Positions 50,905 through 59,532 are shown, counted from the stretch's first letter. The stretch is DNA of 64,000 nt from Candidatus Tanganyikabacteria bacterium (GCA_016867265.1 VGJW01000002.1:124001-188000), one strand, 5' to 3'. Numbers and translations: made by a program. The notes: a model not told the origin generated them from the sequence alone.

Positions 50905-53319
50905 TCATCCGCACTTGCTGTAGCCGCAGGAACGACAGGTGGAGCAGCCTTCGCCGAACTCGAGCGTGCCGCCGCAGTCCGGGCAGTCAGGGCTCTTGCC
51001 GTAGACCAGCGTAGCGTACAGGCGTGCGTCCTGCTCCCCGGCCGCGATCAGCGCAGGAGACGCCGTGACTTCGACGGTCTCGGCAAGGCCGCCGGGCATG
51101 CCGGCCAAGATCGGGCCGAGGCCGCGTGGGGCTTCCCGCAGCACCTTGCCGAGGGCGTCCGGGATCGACAGGACCTGGTTGCGGCCGAAGCCGACCGGGT
51201 TGGCGCCACGGATGCCGATCAGGCTGTTGGCGATGTCCTCGACGGGCACGCCGTGCTGGAGCGAGAGGCTCACCATCCGGCCCAGCGCCTCGGAAAGGCT
51301 GAACAGCGTGCCGCCGGAACGACCCACGACGGTGAAGACCTCGCGGATCCCCTGCTCATCGTAGTTGATGGTGGTGTACAGCTTGCCGTCGCCCGTCGCG
51401 GTGCAGCGGGTGAACCCGTAGAGGTCCTCCGAGCGGCGGCGTGCGCTCGGCCTGACGGCGCCTGCCTGGGACAGGGCCGGTTCGGCATGGACGACGGCAC
51501 GCTCGGCCGGAGCTGCCTTCTCGTCCTTCTTGGGGACCGACAGGGGCTGGAAGGCGCGGCTGTTGTTGCGGTACACCGTGATGCCCTTGCAGCCGGTCCT
51601 GTAAGCCAGCTCGTAGGCAACCTGCACGTCTTCGACCGAGGCATGCTCGCTGAAGTTGATGGTCTTGCTGGTGGCCGAGTCGTTGTAGTGCTGGAAGGCG
51701 GCCTGAATCAGCACGTGGTCCTCGGGCCGGATATCGTGGGCCGTCACATAGACCTCGCGGACCCACTCGGGCACGCTGAAATCATCCAGTCCGACGAGGC
51801 TGCCGTGGTTGGCTTCGAGGGCCTCGAAGAAGGCCTCGGATGCAAAGCCTTCGCGCTCGGCCACGACCCGGAAGGGCTGGTCGACGTCAATCATGTGGGT
51901 GTCGGCTTGGAAGCGGCGGAACGCGAGGGCGAACATCGGCTCTACGCCGCCCGAGGTGTCGGCGATGATCGACAACGTGCCCGTCGGCGCCACCGTCGTG
52001 GTGCAGGCGTTGCGGATGCCGTACTCCTGCATCAACGGGATCAGCGAGGCGTAATCGGCGTCGGGATGGCGCTCGGCCTGAGCGTGGCGCTGCTGCCAGA
52101 GATGTGCGTAGCGATTGTCCTTGCGGTAGGCGGGGAACGGACCGCGCTTGCGGGCCAGCTGGATGCTGGCGGCCTTCGACTCGTAGTCGATGAAGCTCAT
52201 GACCTGCTCGGCGATGCGCCGACCTTCCTCGGTGTGGTAGCCGACCTGCAACTCGCAGAGCATGCGGGCAAAGCCCATGACGCCAAGGCCGATCTTGCGG
52301 GTCGACTTGGTCATCTGACGGATGCTGTCGATGGGATACCGGTTGGCATCGATGACGTTGTCGAGCATGTGCGTGGCGATGTGGATCGTCTCGCGGAGCA
52401 GGTCCCAGTCGATGACCGTCGCGCCGTCGGCCGCCCGGGTCAGCATGCGCTCGAGGTTGATCGAGCCCAGGTTGCAGCTCTCGTAGGGCAGCAGGGGCTG
52501 CTCGCCACAGGGATTGGTCGACTCGATGTCGCCCAGCCAGGGCGTCGGATGCTCGGCGTTGATCCGATCGATGAAGATCAGGCCCGGCTCGCCGGTGCTG
52601 TGGGCACGCTGGACGATCGTGCGGAACACCGTGCGGGCGTCACGCTGTCCGACAACGGCTCCGGTCCGGGGGTTGAGCAGGTTGTAGGAGGTACCTTCCT
52701 CGACGGCCTTCATGAAGGCGTCCGTCGCGGCCACCGAGATGTTGAAGTTGGTCAGCTTCGCCAGGTCTTCCTTGTGGCTGATGAAGATCTCGATGTCCGG
52801 ATGGTCGACGCGCAGGATGCCCATGTTGGCGCCCCGGCGCATGCCGCCCTGCTTGATGCTCTCCGTGGCGGCATTGAACACGTCCATGAAGCTGACAGGA
52901 CCGCTGCTGACGCCCTTCGTGGATCCCACGATGTCGCCGCTGGGCCGCAGCCGGCTGAACGAGAAGCCGGTCCCACCACCCGTCTGGTGGATCAGCGCGG
53001 CGTCGCGGATGGACTCGAAGATGCCACCCAGATCATCGGGCACGGGCAGCACGAAGCAGGCCGACAGCTGGCCGGTCCGCGCGCCGGCGTTGGCCAGGGT
53101 CGGGCTGTTCGGCAGGAAGCCGAGGGTGGTCAGGATGCGCATGAACCGCTCGTTGGTCCTGCGGATCTCGAGGTCGTCGGCGCCGTATTCGCGATCGACC
53201 GCCGCGAGGGTGCCCGCTACTCGTGCGAACATCTCGAGCGGGGTTTCCGCGACTTCTCCCTGTTCATCCTTGCGCAGGTAGCGCTTCTCGAGGACGGTCA
53301 GGGCGTTCTTGCTGAGCAT
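50905..53319 (-). CDS. nrdJ: Adenosylcobalamin-dependent (class II) ribonucleotide reductase
   Basis: An 804-residue enzyme. The start MLSKNALTVLEKRYL has AAGGAG 4 nt upstream. SACFVLPVPDD holds one redox cysteine, NPCGEQPLLPYESCN the thiyl-radical Cys with Asn and Glu, and CTTTVAPTGTLSIIA the phosphate-binding and active-site loop. HQTGGGTGFSFSRLRP is typical of B12-dependent reductases. The C terminus has a zinc finger-like set (CPDCGG, CSTCRSCGYSKCG) with the redox-shuttle cysteines. It reduces ribonucleotides without oxygen. No cobalamin riboswitch is evident, but paired NrdR-like boxes precede it. Confidence 0.95.
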   Translation of the reverse strand: MLSKNALTVLEKRYLRKDEQGEVAETPLEMFARVAGTLAAVDREYGADDLEIRRTNERFMRILTTLGFLPNSPTLANAGARTGQLSACFVLPVPDDLGGIFESIRDAALIHQTGGGTGFSFSRLRPSGDIVGSTKGVSSGPVSFMDVFNAATESIKQGGMRRGANMGILRVDHPDIEIFISHKEDLAKLTNFNISVAATDAFMKAVEEGTSYNLLNPRTGAVVGQRDARTVFRTIVQRAHSTGEPGLIFIDRINAEHPTPWLGDIESTNPCGEQPLLPYESCNLGSINLERMLTRAADGATVIDWDLLRETIHIATHMLDNVIDANRYPIDSIRQMTKSTRKIGLGVMGFARMLCELQVGYHTEEGRRIAEQVMSFIDYESKAASIQLARKRGPFPAYRKDNRYAHLWQQRHAQAERHPDADYASLIPLMQEYGIRNACTTTVAPTGTLSIIADTSGGVEPMFALAFRRFQADTHMIDVDQPFRVVAEREGFASEAFFEALEANHGSLVGLDDFSVPEWVREVYVTAHDIRPEDHVLIQAAFQHYNDSATSKTINFSEHASVEDVQVAYELAYRTGCKGITVYRNNSRAFQPLSVPKKDEKAAPAERAVVHAEPALSQAGAVRPSARRRSEDLYGFTRCTATGDGKLYTTINYDEQGIREVFTVVGRSGGTLFSLSEALGRMVSLSLQHGVPVEDIANSLIGIRGANPVGFGRNQVLSIPDALGKVLREAPRGLGPILAGMPGGLAETVEVTASPALIAAGEQDARLYATLVYGKSPDCPDCGGTLEFGEGCSTCRSCGYSKCG

Positions 53320-53387
53320 GGGGCTCCTTGGATGGCACGGTGGCCGGAAAATCGGACGAGGCGTCAGGTGGACGAGGGAAATTGGGT

Positions 53388-53446
53388 GGCCCATATCTAG
53401 CGTGAATGGGACACGTTAAGACACTAGCTGCCGCTAGATATGCTGT
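53388..53446 (-). promoter_or_regulatory. Paired NrdR-box-like inverted repeats upstream of nrdJ
   Basis: CATATCTAGCG (53392-53402) and its exact complement CGCTAGATATG (53432-53442) form an 11-bp inverted repeat. Each core (CCATATCTAG, CTAGATATGC) resembles the palindromic NrdR consensus CwAtATaTwG, and the centres are 43 bp apart, about four helical turns. A TTGACC/TATGGA pair with a 19-nt spacer lies just upstream on the minus strand, so the boxes would overlap the transcript start and leader. The remaining DNA up to 53626 holds no gene. Confidence 0.6.
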
Positions 53447-53626
53447 CCATACCGCACAGTCATAAAAAGTGGTCAAGTGCATAAGTCGCATTTTCCGGTG
53501 AACAACTGATGATGGTGCGGGGGAAATCTGGAGGATATCTGCCGTGCTTCTTGGGGAAATCCCAAGAGGGGTGCTCGGGGACAACAGGTGGTGGAAAAGC
53601 CTTGCAAGGTCTTGCGACCGGGTACG

Positions 53627-54187
53627 ATGCCCCTCGTGAGACATTGTCCCGGATGTGGCTCCCGGGTGCGCCGGGAGGTGCCCCCGGGCGACAATCGCCC
53701 GCGGGCGGTCTGCCCTGCTTGTTCGGTGGTGCACTACGAGAACCCCCGCATCGTCGTCGGTGCGGTCTGCCATGACGGACCCCGACTGGTGTTGTGCCGC
53801 AGGGCGATACCCCCCCGGATCGGTTTCTGGACGTTCCCCGCCGGTTTCATGGAACTGGGGGAGACGGCGGAGGAGGGGGCTGCCCGGGAGGCCTTCGAGG
53901 AGGCCGGTGTCCACGTCGACATCGACCGCCTGTTGGGGGTGTACAGCGTGCCCCAGCGGGGCCAGGTCCACCTGCTTTATGAGGCGAGGATGCGCGACGC
54001 CCGCCACGCGGCCGGGGAGGAAAGCCTTGAGGTGGTGATGCGCGACTGGGAAGACATACCCTGGGAGGATCTTGCCTTCCCCTCCATCCGCTGGGGATTG
54101 GAGTTGGCCTTCGAGGCGCGCCAGCAGTCCCTCTGGGTACCCAGGATGACCTCTTCGTCGGCCCCTGCCGGCACGGACGCCAACTAG
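53627..54187 (+). CDS. NUDIX hydrolase with zinc ribbon
   Basis: A 186-residue protein. An N-terminal zinc ribbon (HCPGCGSRV, VCPACSVVHYENP) precedes the NUDIX fold. The NUDIX box reads GFMELGETAEEGAAREAFEEAGV, split here as GFMELGETAEEG and AAREAFEEAGV, with all required Gly, Glu and Arg-Glu-x-x-Glu-Glu residues. FWTFPAGF precedes it as usual. It probably hydrolyses a nucleoside diphosphate derivative; zinc-ribbon members include NADH pyrophosphatase-like and ADP-ribose types. A GTG at 53636, 7 nt after a TACGAT, could be the real start. The end overlaps the convergent 54184 gene by 4 nt. Confidence 0.85.
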   Translation: MPLVRHCPGCGSRVRREVPPGDNRPRAVCPACSVVHYENPRIVVGAVCHDGPRLVLCRRAIPPRIGFWTFPAGFMELGETAEEGAAREAFEEAGVHVDIDRLLGVYSVPQRGQVHLLYEARMRDARHAAGEESLEVVMRDWEDIPWEDLAFPSIRWGLELAFEARQQSLWVPRMTSSSAPAGTDAN

Positions 54188-55197
54188 CGTCCGCGGGGTG
54201 GTCCGGAGCGGTCGACGGACTCGATGGTCCGCACGAGGACTCCGCTGATGGCCCGGATGGCGCTGATGGCCCACCGGGCCGGCACGCGTCCGAGGCCCAC
54301 GAGGGCCAATACCGTGCGGTCGAAGGCCCCGACGGCCTGATCGACACCCTGTCCCGCCATCTGGCTCCATTGCCACGCCCCGACTCGAGCCGCCCGGGCC
54401 CGCCGCGCCATGTCGCTGTTGCGGAGCGAGGCCTCGACCCGGGTCATCGCCTTGCCCAGTTCTTCGGTAAACGTCCCTGTGGCCGGACGCGCTGCCGCTT
54501 CACGCGCCCGCGGGATCGCGGCCTCGAAGGTCCGTGCGATCTGGTCGAGCACCGATGGGGATGGTTGCCGGATGCTCGTCTGCAGGTAGAGCACGTGGGG
54601 CCGACTGGTCGCTTGTTGCCCGTAGCTCGCGACGATGCCCGCCGTCGCCCCCTCCCCGCTGGGGAAGTAGTAAAGCGCGATGCGTTCGAGCCTGGGCGGC
54701 GCACCGAACATCTGCGCGGCCTGCTCAAGCAGGTGGGGCGGCACGAGCGCTCGGAAGACCAACTCATGGTCGCGTCCGACCGGTCTCAGGATGGCGCCGG
54801 TCGGGGCCTGGGCCTCCTGATCGGCCAACTGGCGAAAGGGCGTGGCTTGGCCGACGGGCGTCATGATGAGATCGGGAGCGAAGCCGGCGCGCCACGTGAT
54901 GCCTTGGACCGAGAACGTCAGGCTGCGGGCCCATTTGGCGGTCTTGCGAAGCAGCAGGGCATCCGTCCGGTCGCCGGTCTCCGGAGGCGTCCGCGGGCCG
55001 GGCATCAGGTCCGAAGTACCCACCGTGGTCCTCGCGTAGGCGGCTTGCACCACGCTGTCCCCGGGGCCGATCCTGGCGTCGCCGACCTCATCGGGCTTGA
55101 TGGGACGGGTCAGTTGCTGGGGTTGGACGCGCTGGGGCAAGCCCTGGGCCGGCGGGCCCTGTGGCTGCCTGTCCTTGTCGCCTCGCCCCCTGCGCAT
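54184..55197 (-). CDS. Hypothetical protein with basic N terminus
   Basis: A 337-residue protein I do not recognise. The first 35 residues are basic and Gln/Pro-rich (RRGRGDKDRQPQGPPAQG). The middle is mixed alpha/beta (LTFSVQGITWRAGFAPDLIM, LERIALYYFPSGEGATAG, HVLYLQTSIRQPSPSV) and the C terminus long-helical (AMTRVEASLRNSDMARRARA). There is no signal peptide or certain membrane segment. It starts 39 nt after the ftsX stop and may be the last gene of that operon; a TAGAAC 6 nt before the ATG could also start it independently. Confidence 0.55.
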   Translation of the reverse strand: MRRGRGDKDRQPQGPPAQGLPQRVQPQQLTRPIKPDEVGDARIGPGDSVVQAAYARTTVGTSDLMPGPRTPPETGDRTDALLLRKTAKWARSLTFSVQGITWRAGFAPDLIMTPVGQATPFRQLADQEAQAPTGAILRPVGRDHELVFRALVPPHLLEQAAQMFGAPPRLERIALYYFPSGEGATAGIVASYGQQATSRPHVLYLQTSIRQPSPSVLDQIARTFEAAIPRAREAAARPATGTFTEELGKAMTRVEASLRNSDMARRARAARVGAWQWSQMAGQGVDQAVGAFDRTVLALVGLGRVPARWAISAIRAISGVLVRTIESVDRSGPPRGR

Positions 55198-55236
55198 GGC
55201 ATGGTTCTACCCGGACGGATGCCCGGGGTCTCCGGC

Positions 55237-56130
55237 CTAGCCCGAGGAGAGGTGGCGCTTCACCGAGACCAGGCTGCCGAGCGCACCGACGCCGACGCCG
55301 ACGAGCAAGAGGTTCGCGAGCAGGCGCACCGTGCCCATGGAGTCGGCCTCGATGGGCACGAAGGGGAACAGCTCCTGCAGGCGCTGGATGACGAAGGTGC
55401 GCCACGAGACAAGCAGCGGGCTGCTGATGAGCGTGCCCAAGGCCCCGAAGAGCATGCCCTCGAGCAGGAAAGGCCAGTGGATGAATCCATTCGACGCCCC
55501 GACCAACTGCATGATCTCGATTTCGCGGCGTCGGGTCTGAACCGTCAGGCGGATGGTGTTGACCGTGACAGCCAGCGTGGCCACCAGCAGGCAGCCGACG
55601 ATGATGGCCCCTGCGGCCTGGATGAACGCGGCAATCTGCTGCAGTTTCGCGAGCAGATCCCTGCCGTAATTGATGTCCTCGACACCGTCCAGCTGGCGGA
55701 TGCGATCGGCTACGGGCGTGACTTGGTCCGGTCCGTCGACCTTGACGCGGATGGTGTCGGGTAGCGGGTTGTCGTCGAGCAGATTCTCGAAGGACAACTC
55801 GCTGCGCATGTCCCGTTGCAGCTGGGTCCACGCTTCGTCGCGGGTGATGACGACCGTGGTGGTCACGCCCGGGAACTGCCGGATGGCCGCCGAGAGCCGC
55901 GCCGCGTCCGAGCCCTCGCGCACGAAGGTCATGATTTCGACCTTGCCGCCGATGGCCCGGGACAGTCCGTAGATATCGTCCGACAACTGCCAGATGCCGC
56001 CCAGGATCAGCAGCGAGACGGACATCGTCAGGATGACGACCCCGCTCATCCATCCCTGACGGCTGATTGAGGCGACGGCCTCCTCGAGGACGAACCCGAC
56101 CTGACGCCAGAACCGCCTAACCGACTCCAA
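55237..56130 (-). CDS. ftsX: Cell division protein FtsX
   Basis: A 297-residue permease-like protein with four membrane helices: one near residues 30-50 (VVILTMSVSLLILGGIW), an extracytoplasmic domain of about 120 residues, then three helices (GAIIVGCLLVATLAVTV, LLEGMLFGALGTLISS, LLANLLLVGVGVGALG). TRRREIEIMQLVGASNGFI is the FtsX signature. The TTG start has AGGAGG 8 nt upstream and overlaps ftsE by 14 nt. With FtsE it transmits ATP hydrolysis to periplasmic peptidoglycan hydrolases at the division site. Confidence 0.94.
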   Translation of the reverse strand: MESVRRFWRQVGFVLEEAVASISRQGWMSGVVILTMSVSLLILGGIWQLSDDIYGLSRAIGGKVEIMTFVREGSDAARLSAAIRQFPGVTTTVVITRDEAWTQLQRDMRSELSFENLLDDNPLPDTIRVKVDGPDQVTPVADRIRQLDGVEDINYGRDLLAKLQQIAAFIQAAGAIIVGCLLVATLAVTVNTIRLTVQTRRREIEIMQLVGASNGFIHWPFLLEGMLFGALGTLISSPLLVSWRTFVIQRLQELFPFVPIEADSMGTVRLLANLLLVGVGVGALGSLVSVKRHLSSG

Positions 56131-56806
56131 CGGGGTAACCTCCTCGGGCGATGTCCTGGACGATCCGGCCCCCGTCGAGTGCCACCACGCGCCGGCGCAT
56201 CGAGTCGACGATGTGCTTGTTGTGCGTCGCCACCAGGACCGTCGTCCCGTGCTGGTTGATGCGGGTGAGGAGCCTCATGATGTCCCACGAGGTATCCGGG
56301 TCGAGGTTGCCGGTCGGCTCGTCGCAGAGCAGCAGGGGCGGCGTGTTGACGATGGCCCGGGCGAGGCACACGCGCTGTTGCTGGCCTCCGGACAACTGGC
56401 CGGGCATCAGGTCGCTGTATTCGCGCAGGTTCACGAGGTCGAGCGCGCTGCGGGTACGCTTGTCGACCTCGCTGCGGCTGGTGCCCAGGACCTTCAGGGC
56501 GAAGGCCACGTTCTCGAAGACCGTGCGCTGAGGCAGCAGCTTGTAGTCCTGGAACACCACGCCGATGCGGCGACGCAGCACAGGTAACTGGCCTCGGGAA
56601 AGGCGTCCGATGTCCGTGCCCGAGACCAGGACCGATCCGGAGGTCGCGGTCTCGGCACGGTACATCAGCTTGAGCAGGGTGCTCTTGCCCGCGCCGGAGA
56701 GACCCACGAGGAAGACGAACTCCCCCTTCTCGACGTCCAGATTGGCACCGGTGACCGCACGGACGCCGCTGGGGTAGATCTTGCTGACCTGCTTGAGCCG
56801 GATCAT
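56117..56806 (-). CDS. ftsE: Cell division ATP-binding protein FtsE
   Basis: A 229-residue ABC ATPase. Walker A is LVGLSGAGKSTLLKL, the Q loop is VVFQDYKLLP (diagnostic of FtsE), the signature is LSGGQQQRVCLARAI, Walker B is LLLCDEPTGNLD and the switch His is in VATHNKHIV. It binds cytoplasmic loops of FtsX. The ATG overlaps the tagA stop as ATGA, so division and glycopolymer genes are translated together. Confidence 0.96.
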   Translation of the reverse strand: MIRLKQVSKIYPSGVRAVTGANLDVEKGEFVFLVGLSGAGKSTLLKLMYRAETATSGSVLVSGTDIGRLSRGQLPVLRRRIGVVFQDYKLLPQRTVFENVAFALKVLGTSRSEVDKRTRSALDLVNLREYSDLMPGQLSGGQQQRVCLARAIVNTPPLLLCDEPTGNLDPDTSWDIMRLLTRINQHGTTVLVATHNKHIVDSMRRRVVALDGGRIVQDIARGGYPVGVG

Positions 56807-57594
56807 GCCGGGTCGTGCCTCCGTCCGTCCCGGGGGGCGTCGCTGCCAGTGTAGCGCTCACGACTTTCCGAGGCGATGGCCGCGCGAACGAAGCGGGGCA
56901 AGAGGGACGCCATGCGCTTCCAGCGCCAGGGTTCCTGGACGAGCCTGTAGAGCCACTCGAGATGCAGCCGTATCATCAAGCCGGGCGCGCGTTGCAGGCG
57001 ACCCGAGATCACGTCGAAGCTCCCGCCCACGCCCATGGCGACCCGGATGCCCAGCGCGGCGCCGTGGCGGCTGATCCAGACCTCCTGCCGCGGCACCCCG
57101 AGGGCGACGAGCAGGGCACCTGCCCCCGACTCACGGATGGTCGCGAGCACCTCGGGTTCCGTTTCCGGGGCAAAGTAGCCATCCCGGATGCCGGCGATGG
57201 CGAGTTCCGGATATCGGGCCTGCAGGACCTCGGCGGCGGCGGCGGCAACGCCCGGGGCGGCCCCGAGCAGGTACAGGCTGCGCCGGTTGGCGACGCAGGC
57301 ACGTGCGATGGCCTCGACGAACGCCACGCCGGCCATCTTGCGCACCGGGCGCCCCCGGCGTGCCGCTGCCCAAACGACGCCGGACCCGTCCGCCAGCACC
57401 AGGCCAGCCGCACGGATGATCGCGGCGAGATCCGCGTTGTCGGCAGCTTGGATGGCCATCTCGGCATTCATGGTGACGATGTGCAGGCATGCGCCCTGAC
57501 CGGCCAGATGGTCCCGGACCTGCGCTTCCGCCCAGTCCCCGTCACCGGTGTCGAGGGGCAGGCCCGTGACGGTGATGCGGGTTCCCCCGGTCAT
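56803..57594 (-). CDS. WecG/TagA/CpsF-family glycosyltransferase (GT26)
   Basis: A 263-residue enzyme starting MTGGTRITVTGLPLDTGD with GAGGTG 5 nt upstream. HIVTMNAEMAIQA, LVLADGSGVVWAAARRG, LYLLGAAPGVAAAAAE and VALGVPRQEVWISRHG follow the GT26 order, and the C-terminal LEWLYRLVQEPWRWKRM is the membrane-association tail. Members transfer ManNAc or a ManNAc-type sugar to GlcNAc-PP-undecaprenol in teichoic-acid, enterobacterial-common-antigen or exopolysaccharide synthesis. It overlaps csaB upstream and ftsE downstream by 4 nt each. Confidence 0.92.
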   Translation of the reverse strand: MTGGTRITVTGLPLDTGDGDWAEAQVRDHLAGQGACLHIVTMNAEMAIQAADNADLAAIIRAAGLVLADGSGVVWAAARRGRPVRKMAGVAFVEAIARACVANRRSLYLLGAAPGVAAAAAEVLQARYPELAIAGIRDGYFAPETEPEVLATIRESGAGALLVALGVPRQEVWISRHGAALGIRVAMGVGGSFDVISGRLQRAPGLMIRLHLEWLYRLVQEPWRWKRMASLLPRFVRAAIASESRERYTGSDAPRDGRRHDPA

Positions 57595-58736
57595 GGACGC
57601 ACCTCGGCCGTCAACCCGGCCACCTCGCGCGCGAGGCTGAAGTTGCGCAGGGCGGCGTCGACCTCTGTCGGACGTCGGGCGCGAAGGGCCTCGGCGAGGC
57701 TCCCGCGCTGCGACCAAAGGGCTTCGATGCGCTTGCCGAAGGCCTCGAAGTCGTCGAGGTCACCCAACTCCTGGGCCATGGGGGCTTCCCATCGGGCGCA
57801 ATGCTGGCGGACTTTCTCGTCGTAGGCGAGGCCGAAGAACGGTACGCCCGTGGCCGCGGCCATTATCAACGCATGCAGGCGCATGCCCACGACCATTTCG
57901 CAGTGCCCCACGATGCCCATGAGCTCGGCCGGGGTACAGGGGTGGTCCAGCACCGTCACGCCGGGACGATGCCCCTCGGGGCGGGTTTCGGCACACAGGG
58001 CGAACTCGCGGGAAATCCAGAGGTCTTCGGGGTGCTGGAAGGGCAGGACCAGCAACCGTGCGCCGGTCCGGGCGGCCAGTTGGCCGAGTGTTGCGGACAG
58101 GCTCTTGAAACGGCGCTCGAACCATTGGGGCCATTGGCGCAAGGCTACGGCCACGATGGGTGGCCCATCGGGTTCGATGCCCGTACCGGTCAGGATGGCG
58201 CGCGTCCGGTCGGCCGTGGCCGGCCGCAGGGCCAGAACCGGATCAGCCGTGAGATGGACCCGATCAGCTGGCAGGCCGAGGGCTTTCATCAGGGCGACTG
58301 ATCCGGCATCGCGGACGACAAGGGCTGAACAACTCCCGAGCGCCCAGCCCGCAAGGGCGCGTGAGGCGAGGCGATTGAGCGGTCCGAGGCCGATGCCCAG
58401 TGTCATCGACCGCGTCCCGGCAAGGCGTGCAAGGCGCAGCAGGCCTCCGTAATAGGGGACGGAACCCATGCCCGTCACGTCCTGCATCAGGCCACCACCA
58501 CCTGAGATGAAGAGGGCTGCGCCACGAATGGCCGGCCATATGTGGCGCAAATCCATTCGTGGAATGGCCGCGACACCGTGGTCGCGGGCCGTGGCCGCGG
58601 GATCCGCAGACAGTACCGTGAGGTCCGCCCACGTGCCCAATTCCTGCACGAGCGTCGCGAGGATCGCCTCGTCGCCGGCATTCCCGAATCCGTAATAGCC
58701 CGAGACGACGACGCGCGGGCGGACGCCAGCCGTCAC
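57591..58736 (-). CDS. csaB: Polysaccharide pyruvyl transferase CsaB
   Basis: A 381-residue protein. The GTG start at 58736 shares one base with the upstream stop (TAGTG) and gives the canonical N terminus (VVVSGYYGFGNAGDEAILA). LFISGGGGLMQDVTG, LGIGLGPLNR, LVVRDAGSVALMKALG, HPCTPAELMGIVGHCEMVVG and MRLHALIMAAATGVPFFGLAYD are typical of CsaB. The enzyme puts a ketal-linked pyruvate from phosphoenolpyruvate on wall-bound polysaccharide, the ligand for SLH domains of S-layer and envelope proteins. No SLH protein is in the window. tagA follows with a 4-nt overlap. Confidence 0.92.
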   Translation of the reverse strand: MTAGVRPRVVVSGYYGFGNAGDEAILATLVQELGTWADLTVLSADPAATARDHGVAAIPRMDLRHIWPAIRGAALFISGGGGLMQDVTGMGSVPYYGGLLRLARLAGTRSMTLGIGLGPLNRLASRALAGWALGSCSALVVRDAGSVALMKALGLPADRVHLTADPVLALRPATADRTRAILTGTGIEPDGPPIVAVALRQWPQWFERRFKSLSATLGQLAARTGARLLVLPFQHPEDLWISREFALCAETRPEGHRPGVTVLDHPCTPAELMGIVGHCEMVVGMRLHALIMAAATGVPFFGLAYDEKVRQHCARWEAPMAQELGDLDDFEAFGKRIEALWSQRGSLAEALRARRPTEVDAALRNFSLAREVAGLTAEVRP

Positions 58737-59479
58737 TAGGGGGCTTCGGGGTCCCGCGCCCCGTCCACGAGCTGGGCCTGAAGCGCCCGGCCCAACTGCT
58801 CGAGCGAGCAGATGCCCGAGCCGACCAGGATCTCCCCCAGCAGCTGGCCCGTGACGGCTTGGCGCACCAGCGCGTCCTCGAGTTGATCCTTGGTCACGAT
58901 CCCTTGCGTGACCAGGATGGTGCCCAGCCTCGACTCCTGAGTCTGGAAGCTCAGATTCTCGTCGACCTGCTCCGGCGTCAGCGAACCCTGCTGCACGAGG
59001 ATGTCCGCCAAGTGGGATTCGGGGTGGTTGCCCAGCGTGACCATGGCCCGATCGAGGTCTTCGCTGGTAATCAGGCGACGCTTGATCAGAAAGGCACCCA
59101 GCCGCTTCTCCTGACGTTGCTGGGCGAGTGCCCACGACACTTCGTCGGCCGTGGCCACGCCCAGCCGGACCAAGGTCTCGCCGAGCAGCCCCGCCTCGAC
59201 GGCCTGCACTTCGAGGGCGCGTTCCAGATCCGCTTCCGCGAGGGTCCCGCGCCGGACCAGGATCTGGCCGAGCCGTGCGTCCTGCAGTTGGGTCCGCAGG
59301 ATCTCGCGCAACTGGGACGGGGTAACGGCGCCTTGCGCGACCAGAATCTCGCCCAGAGGTCTGGCGTCGTCCGCCTGCTGGACGCGCAAAGCATCCTCGA
59401 GGTCCTCGGCCGAGATAAGGCCCTGCTGGATCAACATCTGGCCCAGCCGGCCTTCTTGGGGCAATTTAGCAGTCGTCAT
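58736..59479 (-). CDS. Tandem MshEN-like repeat protein, putative c-di-GMP sensor
   Basis: A 247-residue soluble protein made almost wholly of eight 28-30-residue half-repeats. They alternate between an RLG type (RLGQMLIQQGLIS, RLGQILVRRGTLA, RLGAFLIKRRLIT, RLGTILVTQGIVT) and an LGE type (PLGEILVAQGAVT, LLGETLVRLGVAT, HLADILVQQGSLT, LLGEILVGSGICS). Each half has a following LxxAL-xQ helix. One RLG plus one LGE half reproduces the two-part c-di-GMP motif of MshEN/GspE-N domains, so four such modules are present, the third being less well kept. No ATPase domain is attached, unlike in MshE or GspE. It is the first gene of the csaB-tagA-ftsEX operon. Confidence 0.75.
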   Translation of the reverse strand: MTTAKLPQEGRLGQMLIQQGLISAEDLEDALRVQQADDARPLGEILVAQGAVTPSQLREILRTQLQDARLGQILVRRGTLAEADLERALEVQAVEAGLLGETLVRLGVATADEVSWALAQQRQEKRLGAFLIKRRLITSEDLDRAMVTLGNHPESHLADILVQQGSLTPEQVDENLSFQTQESRLGTILVTQGIVTKDQLEDALVRQAVTGQLLGEILVGSGICSLEQLGRALQAQLVDGARDPEAP

Positions 59480-59488
59480 GACCCCCGA

Positions 59489-59508
59489 ATCGTACCACAT
59501 GGTACGAT
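59489..59508. promoter_or_regulatory. Palindromic bidirectional extended -10 promoter
   Basis: The arms ATCGTACCA and TGGTACGAT flank CA. Each strand therefore reads TGG then TACGAT, an extended -10 element, pointing outwards. The minus-strand -10 ends 9 nt before the MshEN-array start at 59479; the plus-strand one lies 24 nt before the 59533 gene, which has a GAGGAGAG ribosome site. A repressor bound to the palindrome would shut both genes. Confidence 0.6.
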
Positions 59509-59532
59509 GCCAACCTCGAGGAGAGACCGTCC

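Noticed and set aside
53320-53460. A cobalamin riboswitch controlling nrdJ
   Set aside because: The leader is too short and lacks a B12-box-like segment. The symmetrical repeats fit protein-binding sites better.
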